A stretch of 64,000 nt of DNA, from the NCBI GenBank assembly GCA_022825135.1, contig JAJDYN010000032.1, forward strand, positions 53,894 through 117,893, in the 5' to 3' direction. This document shows positions 16,864 to 26,648 of this stretch, piece by piece. Under the pieces are notes generated by a model that saw nothing but the letters and a program-made list of their open reading frames with translations, did not search any database and was not told the DNA's origin. Made by a program: the position numbers and the translations under genes. Each line of letters opens with the position of its first letter. Position 1 is the stretch's first letter. This DNA is from Gemmatimonadota bacterium (GTDB lineage Bacteria > Gemmatimonadota > Gemmatimonadetes > Longimicrobiales > Gaopeijiaceae).

Positions 16864-18135
16864 GTGATCACGACGCCGGCCTCTCTCACCCTCTCGGACG
16901 AGGAGCGCGCGGTCCTGAGCGGCGCGCGCGGTCCCGCGCCGCAGTTGGCGATGCGCATCGTGGTGCGAATGGCGCGCATCCTCGGAGCCCGGGAGCTGGT
17001 GCCCGTGGCCTCCGCCCACATCGACGGCTGCCTCCATCACGGCGACGGGGGCGTAGAGTTCGCGGAACGGCTCGTTTCCCTGGGAGGGAAGGTGGCCGTC
17101 CCCACCACATTGAACGTTGGAGCGCTCGACCTGCTCCACCCGCGCCGGGTGCGCTCCGCCGGCCATCGCCGGGAGATGGCGCTCCGCCAGATGAGGGCGT
17201 ACGAGGCCCTGGGCTGCCGCCCGACCTGGACGTGCGCGCCCTACCAGGCGGGACACCGGCCGCGGCGGGGCCAGGACGTCGCCTGGGGCGAGAGCAACGC
17301 CGTGGTGTTCGCCAACTCGGTGCTGGGCGCCCGCACCAACCGCTACGGCGATTTCATGGACATCTGCTGCGCGCTGGTCGGCCGCGCATCCCGCACCGGC
17401 CTTCACCTCGCGGAGCACCGGCGCGCCACGGTGGTGGTGGACACCGGCGCGATCAACCCGGTGCTCAAGGAACGCGACGTGTTCTACCCGGTGCTGGGCA
17501 CCTGGCTCGGGGCCACCGTCGACGAACGGGTCGCGGTCGTCACCGGGCTCCCGGAGACCGTGACCGAGGACCAGCTGAAGGCGATGGGCGCTGCGTCGGC
17601 ATCGTCCGGGGCGGTAGGGCTCTTCCACGTCGAGGGCGTCACCCCGGAAGCCCCGGATCTCGCGGCGGCTCTCGGCGGGCAGGCACCCGACACCGTCCTC
17701 ACGGCCGGCGCGCGCGAACTCCGGCGGGTGCGGGACGCGCTCAGCACCACGGGCACCCGGCAGATCGACGCGGTGGCGCTGGGGAGCCCGCACTTTTCCC
17801 GGGAGGAGTTCTCACTCCTCGAGGAGCTGCTTCCGCGGGAACCCTTCGGGATTCCGTTCTACGTCTGCACGGGAAGAGCCGAGGTGCGGCGGCTGGAAGC
17901 GAGCGGACGCCTGGCGCGATTCGAGGAGGCCGGGGTCGAGATCGTGGCCGATACCTGCGTCGTGGTCGCGCCCATCCTGCCCACGCGCGGCAGCGTGCTC
18001 ATGACCAACTCCGGAAAGTTCGCGCACTACACCCCCGCCACCACCGGCTACGATGTCGTCTACGGCAGCCTGGAGGACTGCGTCCGTTCGGCCGCGACCG
18101 GACGCGTCACCCGCGACGAGGGCCTGTGGAGCTGA
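16864..18135 (+). CDS. Aconitase X catalytic (large) subunit
   Basis: The 423-residue protein starts at GTG 16864 and matches the AcnX catalytic domain (DUF521). Family signatures include SAHIDGCLHHGDGGVEF, VPTTLNVGALDLLHP, TCAPYQAGHRPRRG, GESNAVVFANSVLGARTNRY and, near the C-terminus, ADTCVVVAPI and TNSGKFAHYTP. Characterised bacterial AcnX enzymes dehydrate cis-3-hydroxy-L-proline; archaeal ones dehydrate mevalonate 5-phosphate. The split into large and small genes fits the two-subunit class. It sits directly behind hutI, which suggests amino-acid catabolism and favours the hydroxyproline reaction, but the substrate is inferred. Its last 10 bases overlap the small-subunit gene. Confidence 0.88.
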   Translation: MITTPASLTLSDEERAVLSGARGPAPQLAMRIVVRMARILGARELVPVASAHIDGCLHHGDGGVEFAERLVSLGGKVAVPTTLNVGALDLLHPRRVRSAGHRREMALRQMRAYEALGCRPTWTCAPYQAGHRPRRGQDVAWGESNAVVFANSVLGARTNRYGDFMDICCALVGRASRTGLHLAEHRRATVVVDTGAINPVLKERDVFYPVLGTWLGATVDERVAVVTGLPETVTEDQLKAMGAASASSGAVGLFHVEGVTPEAPDLAAALGGQAPDTVLTAGARELRRVRDALSTTGTRQIDAVALGSPHFSREEFSLLEELLPREPFGIPFYVCTGRAEVRRLEASGRLARFEEAGVEIVADTCVVVAPILPTRGSVLMTNSGKFAHYTPATTGYDVVYGSLEDCVRSAATGRVTRDEGLWS

Positions 18136-18557
18136 CCGGGATCCCCGTGCACCCCGGGGAGGGTCGTGGTCGGCTGCTCGTGCTCGACCGCCCCCTCAGC
18201 TTCTGGGGAGGGGTGGATCCCGAAACCGGACGCGTGTCCGATCCCCGGCACCCGCAATACGGCGAATCCCTGAGCGGGCGCATCCTGGTCATGGAGCGCG
18301 CGATCGGCTCCAGCTCCTCCAGCGCCATCATGCTCGAACTGCTGCGCAACGATGTCGCACCCGCCGCCATCGTCCTCGGCTCAACCGACGCGATCCTCGT
18401 GCTGGGGGTTCTGGTCGCTGAGGAACTCGGCTACCCGAGCATCCCGCTGGTCGATGTGGGCGGGGATGGCTTCAAGGGGATGCGCGCAGCAAGCGGCAGG
18501 CTCTGCGAGGTGCGCGCGCAAGCGCGGGCGGCGATCCTGCGGGTGGTCTTGGCTTAG
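18126..18557 (+). CDS. Aconitase X swivel-domain (small) subunit
   Basis: The product has 143 residues from the GTG at 18126, which overlaps the large-subunit stop. It matches the DUF126 swivel domain that closes over the AcnX active site: HPGEGRGRLLVLDRPLSFWGG, the glycine/serine substrate loop IGSSSSSAIMLELL, then APAAIVLGSTDAILVLG and GYPSIPLVDV. Translational coupling to the large subunit supports a stoichiometric complex. The operon appears to end here, because the next gene is on the opposite strand 47 bases away. Confidence 0.88.
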   Translation: MELTGIPVHPGEGRGRLLVLDRPLSFWGGVDPETGRVSDPRHPQYGESLSGRILVMERAIGSSSSSAIMLELLRNDVAPAAIVLGSTDAILVLGVLVAEELGYPSIPLVDVGGDGFKGMRAASGRLCEVRAQARAAILRVVLA

Positions 18558-18604
18558 CTAGGCGAGGCTTAGCTAATCAGGATGGGACGGTGGACCTTCC
18601 AGCG

Positions 18605-19831
18605 CTACGGCAGCCCGTACCTCTCCAGGTATTGCAGGTCGAACTCGTCCATGCGCACCAGGTAGACGACGCCCTCGCCGAACGCCACCACGCGGCGCTC
18701 CATCGGCAGCTCGATGGTCGCCGTGCGCGTCCCGGAGCCGTCGAAGAGATCGTAGACGGGGGCGTCGCCCGCCGCGGCATGCCGCCGCACCCAGGCGCGC
18801 CCTGTCGGGTCGACGGGGATGCGTCCGAAGAAGGCCGGCTTGCTGTCGGGCCACTCGTAGCCGTCCAGATCGTCAGTGCCCGGGGCTCCGCCGCGGCCGG
18901 CGCGCATGTCCACATTGCCGTTGCCCGCCTCGACCTGGATGGTCATGCCGCCGCCGGTCTCGGCCTGGGCGTCGCGCCACTCCTCCATCTCCGCTCTTCC
19001 GATGTTCACCGGCGAATACGCGTAGGCGGGGCCGCGCGTCGCCTCGCCGTCCGGCGCGATCCACTCCACCCAGAACTCCCCCGATCCGGGGACCGAGCGC
19101 GCGACCACCACCCGGCCGTCCGCCGCCACCCCCCACGAATCGGCCGGCGAGAGCGGAATCGGTGAGATGGACACGTTCTGGTTGTTCGGACCGCCCGAGG
19201 TGCGGCGGGTGCGGTCGGTCAGCTTGACGCTCGCCACCGTGTCCACCGCCTCCGTCTCCAGGTCGTAGCGGAGAACCTGCGAGGAGTCCGCGACCCGGCC
19301 GCCCGCGCTCATCCCGAAGCCCTGGAAGTAGATGCCTCCGTCCTCGTCCACGCCCTGCGGAATGGCGAGCATGATGGGCGACCCCATCTGGAACGAGCCC
19401 AGCATGTAGGGCCGCGTCTCGCCGAAGCTCAGGTCGGCGCCCATCTCCGTCAGGCGCCCGTTGCCCAGGTCCACCAGGAGGGACCGTTCGCCCGGCAGCG
19501 GCCACACCGCGTCCGGCTGGCGGTACTCCTCCGGGCCCTCGCCGACGCGGCCGATGGCGGCGGTGGTGCCGGCCTCCATGTCGACCGCCAGCAGCGTCTG
19601 CCCCAGCGGGTCCGCCACCAGCACACGCCCGTCCGGCAGCTCGCGCACGGTCTGGATGACGGCGAACTCGTGTTCGAGCGCCGCCTGCACCGGACCGAGG
19701 CCGGTGCGATCCCCTTCCGCGCCGTCGCTGCCGCAGGCCCCGGCGGAGGCCAGCGCAAGAGCTGCACCGACGCACCGCAGCGTCGGCCGGATCGGAGATC
19801 GGAAACGGGTGCGTTCGCTCCAGTGGTTCAT
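18605..19831 (-). CDS. Six-bladed beta-propeller lipoprotein
   Basis: The product has 408 residues from the ATG at 19831; the frame is open further upstream, but the ATG places a signal peptide directly before a lipobox (ASAGAC, about residue 28). The mature protein has repeated propeller strands such as LPDGRVLVADPLGQTLLAVD, RVGEGPEEYRQPDAVWPL and DEDGGIYFQGF, the NHL-like pattern of 6-bladed propeller proteins abundant in this bacterial group. No catalytic residues can be assigned. It is expected at the periplasmic or outer face of a membrane. A second member of the same type is at 36674. Confidence 0.8.
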   Translation of the reverse strand: MNHWSERTRFRSPIRPTLRCVGAALALASAGACGSDGAEGDRTGLGPVQAALEHEFAVIQTVRELPDGRVLVADPLGQTLLAVDMEAGTTAAIGRVGEGPEEYRQPDAVWPLPGERSLLVDLGNGRLTEMGADLSFGETRPYMLGSFQMGSPIMLAIPQGVDEDGGIYFQGFGMSAGGRVADSSQVLRYDLETEAVDTVASVKLTDRTRRTSGGPNNQNVSISPIPLSPADSWGVAADGRVVVARSVPGSGEFWVEWIAPDGEATRGPAYAYSPVNIGRAEMEEWRDAQAETGGGMTIQVEAGNGNVDMRAGRGGAPGTDDLDGYEWPDSKPAFFGRIPVDPTGRAWVRRHAAAGDAPVYDLFDGSGTRTATIELPMERRVVAFGEGVVYLVRMDEFDLQYLERYGLP

Positions 19832-20253
19832 GGTCTCGAAGATCCTCCCTGAGCAGATGGAAAAGGCGACCGGGCCCGTCCGCAACAGGCTGCCACAGGT
19901 CGATGCCGGTCCCGATGAGCCGACGCAGCCCGCAGCCGGCTCCTCCCTGGGACTCGAACAGTGTCCGCGTGGTTGCACGGGCCGGGACCAAGATGCGCGC
20001 CGGTCGCGGACTCGTCCACCGGGAAGCCTCTGCGTGCGGGGGGCGACGGCTGCCCGGAATCCGGCTCCGTGATCCCCGTGAAGGCTGCGGGGTAGACGAA
20101 GCCGGCAGGTTGCGGCCAGCTTTGCGGCACCGGGTGTCTCCACGTTCGGGGATTCCGCTTGGGGCCGGTCCCCTCGTCCGCGGGCGCGGGAGGTCGCGGC
20201 CTCGACGGCATCCCGTCCCTTTCACGCCGCCGCGAAGAGGCTACGACTCTCCC
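19832..20253. other. Divergent intergenic region, 422 bp
   Basis: The region lies between the propeller lipoprotein (leftward) and the AarF-like kinase gene (rightward) and must hold both promoters. A GGGAGG run about 12-17 bases upstream of the lipoprotein start is its likely ribosome site. I see no convincing RNA gene, repeat, or -10/-35 pair, and no open frame with recognisable protein content. Confidence 0.5.
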
Positions 20254-21924
20254 ATGAGGCGCATCGCACGATTTGCGTGGGTCCTGCTTCGTCTGCTGCC
20301 GTTCCTGATCGCGTTCCTGCGCGACCGCCGGCGCTGGATCGTGGTCGGGCGCCCGGCGCGCCGGGGGCCGGGACACCACGAGCGACGCGCCGCCCGCCTG
20401 GTCGGGACCATTGCCGCCCTCGGACCCGCTTTCATCAAGCTGGGGCAGATGTTCGCCTCGCGCGCCGACATCCTTCCCGAGCCCTATCTCAGCGCCGTGG
20501 GCACGCTCCGCGACCAGGTGCCGCCCGCTTCCCCGGACGCGGTCGTGCGCGTGATCGAGCAAGAGCTCGGCGGGAGGCTCCCGGATCTTTTCGAGAGCTT
20601 CGACCGCGAACCCATCGCCGCGGCCAGCCTGGGACAGGTGCACCGGGCCCGGCTCGACGGACGCGACGTAGCGGTGAAGGTGCTCCGGCCGCACGTGGAA
20701 CGGCGGGTCGCGCTGGACGTGGATACCGCGTTCCGGATCGTCTTCTGGCTGAACGTCCTCTTCCCCAACCATCACATGCGGGCGCTGGCCAACGTGATCC
20801 GAGAATTCTCCGTGAAGGTGCGGGAGGAGATGGATCTGCGGGTGGAGGCCGAGAACACCCGGCGCTTCCGGCGCGCCTTCGCCGGGGACCGCGCCGTCAG
20901 GGCGCCGCGCGTCTTCGACGACATGACCACCAGGCACGTGATGGTGATGCAGTACATGGAGGGCATCCGCATCGATCGGCTGGGAGACCGCGTGCGGCGG
21001 GGACGCCCTTCGGCGAGCCTGCTGATGGAACGGCTGTCCTCGGTATACCTGCGCATGATGATGATGGACGGATTCCTGCACGCCGATCCCCATCCGGGCA
21101 ACCTGCTGGTGGCGGAGGACGGATCGCTCGTGGTGCTCGACTGGGGCGCCGTCATCGAGGTCCCGCGCTGGACCCGCCAGAGCCTGCTCGGCCTGTCGAT
21201 GGCGGTGGTGCGCGAAGACATCGACGGCGCCATAGGCGCGATGTACCGGCTGGGGATGATCGGCCCGGAGGTGTCGCGCGGGGAGATCCGCGAGGCGGCC
21301 GCGGAGATCGTGCGGGTGGTGGAGGGCGCGCGCAAGGACGGACAGGCGGGCCGGCGGCGCGTTCAGGACAGCGTGCGCGAGGTGCTGGACACGTTCTACA
21401 CCTGGCCCCTCATGCTCCCCCGCGAACTCGTCTACCTGTTCCGCACGCTCGTGCTGCTCGAGGGCATCGGAGCCGGCTACGACGCCCGCTTCGACTCCTT
21501 CGCCGTCTTCCGCAGGGTGGTCGGCGCCCATCGGGGCGAGATCCTGCGCACGGCGGGCCGGGAACCGGTCGCCATTGCGAAGGACATGTGGTCCGAGACC
21601 AGCGGGCTGGTGCGGTCGGCGCGCGAGTTGCTGGTGCGGGCCGAACGCGAGAACCTGCGAGTGCGGGTACATCCGCGCGACATCCAGGGCATCGAGCGCT
21701 CCCTGACCCTGCTGGGCCGACGGCTGCTGCTGTCCATCTTCGCCGCCTCCACCGCGATCATCTCCGCCATCATCTACATCTCGCTCGACAACGTCTGGGT
21801 GCTGGCCGCCGGGCTGCTCGCCGCGCTGGTGCTGTTCCTGGTCGTGCTGGTCGTCCCCGCGCACCTGCTGGACAACCCGTTGCGCCACGCGCGCGGCCTG
21901 GGATCGCGTCGATGGCGGCCGTAG
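20254..21924 (+). CDS. ABC1/AarF/UbiB family protein kinase-like membrane protein
   Basis: The 556-residue protein starts at ATG 20254. The N-terminal signature FIKLGQMFASRADILP is the KxGQ helix of the UbiB family. The P-loop-like AAASLGQVHRA and Lys142 in VAVKVL follow. The catalytic-loop equivalent is HADPHPGNLL (His276), with Asp296 in LDWG. Two hydrophobic segments at the C-terminus (about 490-540) anchor it in the membrane. UbiB-type proteins have ATPase activity and support ubiquinone or isoprenoid-lipid handling. It is immediately upstream of meaB and probably heads the operon, although its role there is unclear. Confidence 0.9.
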   Translation: MRRIARFAWVLLRLLPFLIAFLRDRRRWIVVGRPARRGPGHHERRAARLVGTIAALGPAFIKLGQMFASRADILPEPYLSAVGTLRDQVPPASPDAVVRVIEQELGGRLPDLFESFDREPIAAASLGQVHRARLDGRDVAVKVLRPHVERRVALDVDTAFRIVFWLNVLFPNHHMRALANVIREFSVKVREEMDLRVEAENTRRFRRAFAGDRAVRAPRVFDDMTTRHVMVMQYMEGIRIDRLGDRVRRGRPSASLLMERLSSVYLRMMMMDGFLHADPHPGNLLVAEDGSLVVLDWGAVIEVPRWTRQSLLGLSMAVVREDIDGAIGAMYRLGMIGPEVSRGEIREAAAEIVRVVEGARKDGQAGRRRVQDSVREVLDTFYTWPLMLPRELVYLFRTLVLLEGIGAGYDARFDSFAVFRRVVGAHRGEILRTAGREPVAIAKDMWSETSGLVRSARELLVRAERENLRVRVHPRDIQGIERSLTLLGRRLLLSIFAASTAIISAIIYISLDNVWVLAAGLLAALVLFLVVLVVPAHLLDNPLRHARGLGSRRWRP

Positions 21925-21944
21925 CGGGCCCCGGGGCAGCGGCG

Positions 21945-22949
21945 ATGAGCGATCCGGAGGGGATCCGGTCGCTTGCCGAGCGGTGCGGCGCGGGTGAGCG
22001 GGCGGCGCTGGCACGGGCCATTTCGGTGGTGGAGGACCGGCGCCCGGGCTTCCGCAAGCTGCTGGCGCGGGTGGCGGGGCGCGGCCGCCGGGCCCATCGG
22101 ACGGGGATTACCGGGCCGCCCGGGGCTGGGAAGTCGACCCTGGCGGCCGCGCTGGCGGGGCACTGGCGCCGGGATGGCGAAGAGGTGGCGATCGTCGCGG
22201 TGGATCCCACTTCGCCCCGTTCCGGGGGCGCGCTGCTGGGAGACCGGGTGCGCATGGCGCCGCTCCAGCTCGACCGCGGCGTGTTCATCCGATCGATGGC
22301 GACGCGCGGGGCGGGCGGCGGCCTGGCGGAGGCGGTGCACGACGTGATCGACCTGATGGAGGGGAGCGGCTTCGGCCGCATCCTCCTCGAGACGGTGGGG
22401 GTCGGCCAGACCGAGCTGGGGGTCGCGGCGGCGGCCGACACGGTGGTGCTGGCGCTCACGCCGGAGGCGGGCGACGAAGTGCAGGCCATGAAGGCCGGGC
22501 TGGCGGAGGTGGCCGACATCTTCGTGGTGAACAAGGCGGACCGCCCGGGTGCGCGCGCGCTCGCGCGGCAGCTGCGCGATGCCGTCGGGCTGGGTCGCCG
22601 GCGGGCCGGGCACGGGGGGGACAGCACCGCGCCCGGGTGGGTACCCCCCGTGCTCACTGCGGTCGCCACCACGGACGAAGGGATCGACGCGGTCGCGGAC
22701 GCCATCGAGGAACACCGCCGCAGCCTGGCGGGATCGGGGGCGCTGGAGGCGCGGCGCATCACCCGCGCGGAGGCGCGCATCCGGGCGGAAGTGCGCGCCG
22801 CCCTGGAGGCGCATCTGGGCCGGGTGGCGGGGGGCGATGGCTTCAGGGAGGCGGCCCGGAACGTGGCTGGCGGGGGGGCGACGGTGTACGAAGCGGCACG
22901 GCGTTTGCTCGCCGGGGGAAGCATCCTGTCCGGGGGCGAGGACCGATGA
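21945..22949 (+). CDS. meaB: Methylmalonyl-CoA mutase-associated GTPase MeaB
   Basis: The product has 334 residues from the ATG at 21945; an ATG at 21912 overlapping the previous gene is an alternative. G-protein motifs are present: Walker [34 protein letters not shown], the switch region ETVGVGQTE, and the guanine-specificity motif NKAD. MeaB-type GTPases gate cobalamin loading into, and protect, methylmalonyl-CoA mutase and relatives. Its TGA overlaps the ATG of the B12-binding protein gene, indicating translational coupling. The mutase catalytic subunit itself is not in the window. Confidence 0.93.
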   Translation: MSDPEGIRSLAERCGAGERAALARAISVVEDRRPGFRKLLARVAGRGRRAHRTGITGPPGAGKSTLAAALAGHWRRDGEEVAIVAVDPTSPRSGGALLGDRVRMAPLQLDRGVFIRSMATRGAGGGLAEAVHDVIDLMEGSGFGRILLETVGVGQTELGVAAAADTVVLALTPEAGDEVQAMKAGLAEVADIFVVNKADRPGARALARQLRDAVGLGRRRAGHGGDSTAPGWVPPVLTAVATTDEGIDAVADAIEEHRRSLAGSGALEARRITRAEARIRAEVRAALEAHLGRVAGGDGFREAARNVAGGGATVYEAARRLLAGGSILSGGEDR

Positions 22950-23368
22950 CGACATCACATCGCAGGATCCGCGTCCTGGTGGCGAAGCCGGGACTCGACG
23001 GCCACGACCGCGGAGCGCGCGTGATCGTGAGCGCCTTCCGCGACGCCGGCTTCGAGGTCGTCTACACCGGCCTCCACCAGACGCCGGAGGCGATCGTTGA
23101 AGCCGCCCTGCAGGAGGACGCCGACGTGGTGGCGCTGTCGATTCTCTCGGGCGCCCACATGACCCTCCTGCCCCGGGTGAAGGCGCTCCTCGTGGATGCC
23201 GGGCTGGGTGACGTCCTCGTCACCGGGGGCGGCATCATCCCGGAGGAGGATGCGGAGGCGCTCCACGCCGCGGGCATCGGCCGGCTCTTCGGGCCGGGGA
23301 CGCGCACCGGGGACGCGGTCGCCTACATCCGCGACTGGTTCGCTTCGTCGGCGCGGGCTTCGGCGTGA
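22946..23368 (+). CDS. Stand-alone cobalamin-binding subunit of methylmalonyl-CoA mutase type
   Basis: The 140-residue protein matches the C-terminal B12 domain of acyl-CoA mutases. It contains the base-off ligand motif DGHDRG (histidine coordinates cobalt), the SG motif in [10 protein letters not shown], and [11 protein letters not shown]. The catalytic TIM-barrel subunit must be encoded elsewhere. Partner enzymes isomerise methylmalonyl-CoA to succinyl-CoA, or ethylmalonyl- or isobutyryl-CoA analogues. The gene overlaps meaB upstream and the carboxyltransferase downstream by 4 bases each, placing it in a tight operon. Confidence 0.92.
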   Translation: MTTSHRRIRVLVAKPGLDGHDRGARVIVSAFRDAGFEVVYTGLHQTPEAIVEAALQEDADVVALSILSGAHMTLLPRVKALLVDAGLGDVLVTGGGIIPEEDAEALHAAGIGRLFGPGTRTGDAVAYIRDWFASSARASA

Positions 23369-25044
23369 GCCCGGGCAGCGCCGGATCGGCTCGCGCCGGG
23401 AAGGCCGGGCGCGCGTCGGCAGCGGACCCCGCCGGCTCCCGGGTACGCCGGCTCGCCGAGGAGCTCGAGGAGCTGCGGGCGCGGCTCCGGCTGGGTGGCG
23501 GGCGGAAGCGCATCGAGCGCGAGCACGCCCGGGGCAAGTGGACGGCCCGCGAGCGGGTCGCCGCGCTGCTCGATCCCGGCGAGACCTTCGTCGAGATCGG
23601 GCTGCTGGTGGCCCACGACCTCTACGACGGGCGCGCGCCCTCCGCCGGGGTGGTCACCGGCGTCGGCCGGATCCACGGCCGCGAGGCGGTCGTGGTCGCC
23701 AACGACGCGACCGTCAAGGCGGGAGCGTGGTGGCCCGAGACCATCGGCAAGATCCTGCGGGCGCAGGAGATCGCCATGCGCTGCCGCATCCCCATCGTCT
23801 ATCTCGTGGACTCGGCGGGCGTCAACCTCCCCTACCAGGGAGGCGTCTTCCCTGGAAAGTACGGAGCCGCGCGCATCTTCTACTACAACTCCCTCATGCG
23901 CCGCTACCTGGGAATCCCCCAGATCGCCGCTGTCATGGGTCCGTGCATCGCGGGGGGCGCCTACCTGCCCGCGCTCTCGGACGTGATCGTGATGGTCGAG
24001 GGCACCAGCTTCATGGGGCTCGGGGGTCCCAACCTGGTCAAGGGCGCCATCGGGCAGACGGTGGAGGCGGAGGAGCTGGGGGGCGCGCGCATGCACACGT
24101 CGGTCAGCGGAGTCGCGCATTACCTGGCGAAGGACGATCCGGCCTGCATCGAGAAGATTCGCGTGCTGATCGAGGCCCTGCCGCGCTCGGACGGCTCCGG
24201 GGCCGTGCGCGCATCTTCACCCGTCGGCCCTGCCCGGCCTGCCGAGGACCTCTACGACCTCCTCCCCGACGATCACCGGCATCCCTACGACATGCCCGAG
24301 GTGCTGCGCTGCATCCTGGACGAGCCGGGGCTGGTGGAGTACCAGCCCGACTACGCCCCCGAGATGATGTGTGGCACCGGCGCCATCCGGGGGATGCGGA
24401 TCGCGGTCATCGCCAACGCGCGCGGCATGGTGCGCGACGCGGAAGGCGGGCCGCCCCGGTTCGGGGGCATCGTCTACACGAAGAGCGCGGAGAAAGTCGC
24501 GGGCTTCATCGAGACCATGAGTCGCCGCCGCCGGCCGCTGCTCTTCGTACAGGACGTTTCCGGCTTCATGGTGGGGCCGAAGGCGGAGCGCTCCGGGATC
24601 ATCCGTGCGGGCGCGCACTTCGTGGAAGCGATGGCGACGGCCACCGTGCCCAAGCTTGTGCTGACCCTCAACCACGCCTCCGGGGCGGGCTACTACGCCA
24701 TGGCGGGCCAGGGCTTCGATCCGGACTTCATCCTCTCCCTTCCGACGGGGAGGATGGGGGTGATGGAGGGCGAGAGCGCGGTCATGGCGCTCTTCAGCCG
24801 GCAGCTCGAGGAGCTGCGCGCGCGGGGCGAGGTGCCGGACGAGGAGCTGCGCACGCGCATGGACGAGGTGCGGGAGGACTACGATCGTCAGCTCGATGCC
24901 CGTTTCGCCGGCGCCCGCGGATTCGTGGACGAGGTGGTGCTGCCGGGAGAACTGCGCGGGGCGCTGGCGCTGCTGCTGCGGGCAGCGCTCCACAACCCGG
25001 GGCCGCACCTGGGGGCGTTCCACCTGCCTCCGGGCGTGGCATGA
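23365..25044 (+). CDS. Acyl-CoA carboxylase, carboxyltransferase (beta) subunit
   Basis: The 559-residue protein starts at GTG 23365, overlapping the B12 gene. Both halves of the carboxyltransferase crotonase-like fold are present: the N-half with [35 protein letters not shown] and [16 protein letters not shown], and the C-half with [33 protein letters not shown] and [20 protein letters not shown]. It transfers carboxyl from carboxybiotin to an acyl-CoA. The pattern is closer to methylcrotonyl/geranyl-type than to plain propionyl subunits, judged from the neighbouring AtuA and hydratase rather than from a diagnostic residue. The biotin-carrying alpha subunit is not in this window. Confidence 0.88.
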   Translation: MSPGSAGSARAGKAGRASAADPAGSRVRRLAEELEELRARLRLGGGRKRIEREHARGKWTARERVAALLDPGETFVEIGLLVAHDLYDGRAPSAGVVTGVGRIHGREAVVVANDATVKAGAWWPETIGKILRAQEIAMRCRIPIVYLVDSAGVNLPYQGGVFPGKYGAARIFYYNSLMRRYLGIPQIAAVMGPCIAGGAYLPALSDVIVMVEGTSFMGLGGPNLVKGAIGQTVEAEELGGARMHTSVSGVAHYLAKDDPACIEKIRVLIEALPRSDGSGAVRASSPVGPARPAEDLYDLLPDDHRHPYDMPEVLRCILDEPGLVEYQPDYAPEMMCGTGAIRGMRIAVIANARGMVRDAEGGPPRFGGIVYTKSAEKVAGFIETMSRRRRPLLFVQDVSGFMVGPKAERSGIIRAGAHFVEAMATATVPKLVLTLNHASGAGYYAMAGQGFDPDFILSLPTGRMGVMEGESAVMALFSRQLEELRARGEVPDEELRTRMDEVREDYDRQLDARFAGARGFVDEVVLPGELRGALALLLRAALHNPGPHLGAFHLPPGVA

Positions 25045-25048
25045 GGCC

Positions 25049-26479
25049 GTGACCGCATCCGGAGCGTCCCGGGGAACGCGCGCTTCCCGGCGCGATGGGT
25101 CCGGCGGTGCGGGCCCGGTGCGGGTCGCGGGCGCGGGCGGCTTCTGGGGTGACGACCTGGACGCGCCGGTGCGACAGGTCGAAGGGGGACCGATCGACTA
25201 CCTGGTCATGGACTACCTGGCCGAGGTGACCATGTCGATCCTGCACAAGCAGCGCGCCCGCGATCCCGAGGCCGGGTACGCGCGCGACTTCGTCTCGCTG
25301 ATGGAGCGCATCCTGCCCACCTGCCTGGAGCGCGGCATCCGGGTGGTGGCCAACGCCGGCGGGGTGAACCCCGGAGGATGCGCCGGGGAGGTGGCGCGCG
25401 CGGCCCGGCGGGCGGGGGTGCGCGGACGCCTGCGGCTGGGGGTGGTGACCGGCGACGACCTCATGCCCCGGCTGGACGAGCTGCTCGCCGGCGGCCACGA
25501 GCTGTGCAACATGGAGACCGGCGAGCCGCTGGCGGGCATCCGCGAGCGGGTGACCGGGGCCAACGTCTACCTGGGCGCGTTCCCGATCGCGGAGGCGCTG
25601 GGGCGGGGGGCCGACGTGGTCGTGACCGGCCGCTGTGTGGACGCCGCCCTTACGCTGGCGCCCCTGCTGCACGAGTTCGGGTGGGCGGCGGACGACTACG
25701 ACCGCCTGGCCGCCGGGGTGGTCGCGGGGCACGTCAACGAATGCGGCGCCCAGTGCACCGGCGGGAACGCCATGGCGGAGTGGTGGACCATCCCCGACCT
25801 CGACCGGGTCGGCTTTCCCATCATCGAGGCCGAGCCCTCCGGCGAGTTCGTGGTCACCAGGCACGAGGGGTCGGGGGGGCGCGTGAACCCCGCCACCGTC
25901 ACCGAGCAGATCGTCTACGAGATCGGCGACCCGGCCGCCTATGCCACGCCGGACGTGGTCGCGGACTTCACCACCGTCCGCCTGAGCGGGGCGGGGAAGG
26001 ACCGGGTGCGGGTGACGGGCGCGCGCGGCCGCCCGCCCACGGGCTGGCTCAAGGCGTCCATCGTGTATTCGGGGGGGTGGCGGGCCGTCGGGACGCTCGT
26101 GTATGCGTGGCCGGACGCGGCCGCCAAGGCGCGCGCGGCCGCCCGCGTCCTGCGGGCCCGCCTCGACCGGCTGGGGCTTCGCTTCGACGAGATGCGCACC
26201 GACCTGGTCGGCTGGGACTCGACGCACGGGGCGCTGGCGGGCCCGCCGCCGCCGGATCTGCCCGAAGTGCAGCTGCGGGTCGCCGTTCGCGGCAGCGAGC
26301 GCGCCCCGGTGGAGCGCTTCACCCGGGAGGTCGCCCCGCTGGTGCTGACCGGCCCGCCGTCGGTGACCGGCTTCGGCGAAGGGCGCCCCCGCGTGCGCGA
26401 AGTCGCGGCCTTCTGGCCCGCCCTCGTGCCGCGCGAGGCGGTGGAGCCCTTCGTCCGCGTGGAGACGCGCGAGGCGTGA
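25049..26479 (+). CDS. AtuA family protein (DUF1446), acyclic-terpene utilisation type
   Basis: The 476-residue protein begins at GTG 25049, five bases after the carboxyltransferase stop. It matches the large domain of AtuA: VRVAGAGGFWGDD, DYLVMDYLAEVTMSIL, VANAGGVNPGGCA, VVTGDDL, GRCVDAALTLAPL and VNECGAQCTGGN. In Pseudomonas, AtuA is required for growth on citronellol or geraniol in a cluster with geranyl-CoA carboxylase, but its biochemical activity is not settled. Here it is followed by a separate small AtuA-like domain gene, so the long form is split. The context, carboxylase plus hydratase, suggests a 3-methyl-branched acyl-CoA pathway. Confidence 0.88.
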   Translation: MTASGASRGTRASRRDGSGGAGPVRVAGAGGFWGDDLDAPVRQVEGGPIDYLVMDYLAEVTMSILHKQRARDPEAGYARDFVSLMERILPTCLERGIRVVANAGGVNPGGCAGEVARAARRAGVRGRLRLGVVTGDDLMPRLDELLAGGHELCNMETGEPLAGIRERVTGANVYLGAFPIAEALGRGADVVVTGRCVDAALTLAPLLHEFGWAADDYDRLAAGVVAGHVNECGAQCTGGNAMAEWWTIPDLDRVGFPIIEAEPSGEFVVTRHEGSGGRVNPATVTEQIVYEIGDPAAYATPDVVADFTTVRLSGAGKDRVRVTGARGRPPTGWLKASIVYSGGWRAVGTLVYAWPDAAAKARAAARVLRARLDRLGLRFDEMRTDLVGWDSTHGALAGPPPPDLPEVQLRVAVRGSERAPVERFTREVAPLVLTGPPSVTGFGEGRPRVREVAAFWPALVPREAVEPFVRVETREA

Positions 26480-26648
26480 TCGTCGCTCGACGGGCGGGCT
26501 GCCGGGAATGCGTCCTGCCTTGCTGCCGGCCTGCGCCCGGGAGGACCGCTGGCCGTTTCGCTTCCGGGCCGGAGGCTGCAGTTTTCTCTCGGGCGCTCGC
26601 ATGGCGGACCGGGGCAGGCGGGCGCGGAATCCCTGGGAGGCCTTGACC

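Noticed and set aside
19828..22014. 728-residue open frame antisense to the UbiB-like gene
   Set aside because: Low-complexity His/Arg/Pro composition and complete overlap with a gene carrying all UbiB motifs.
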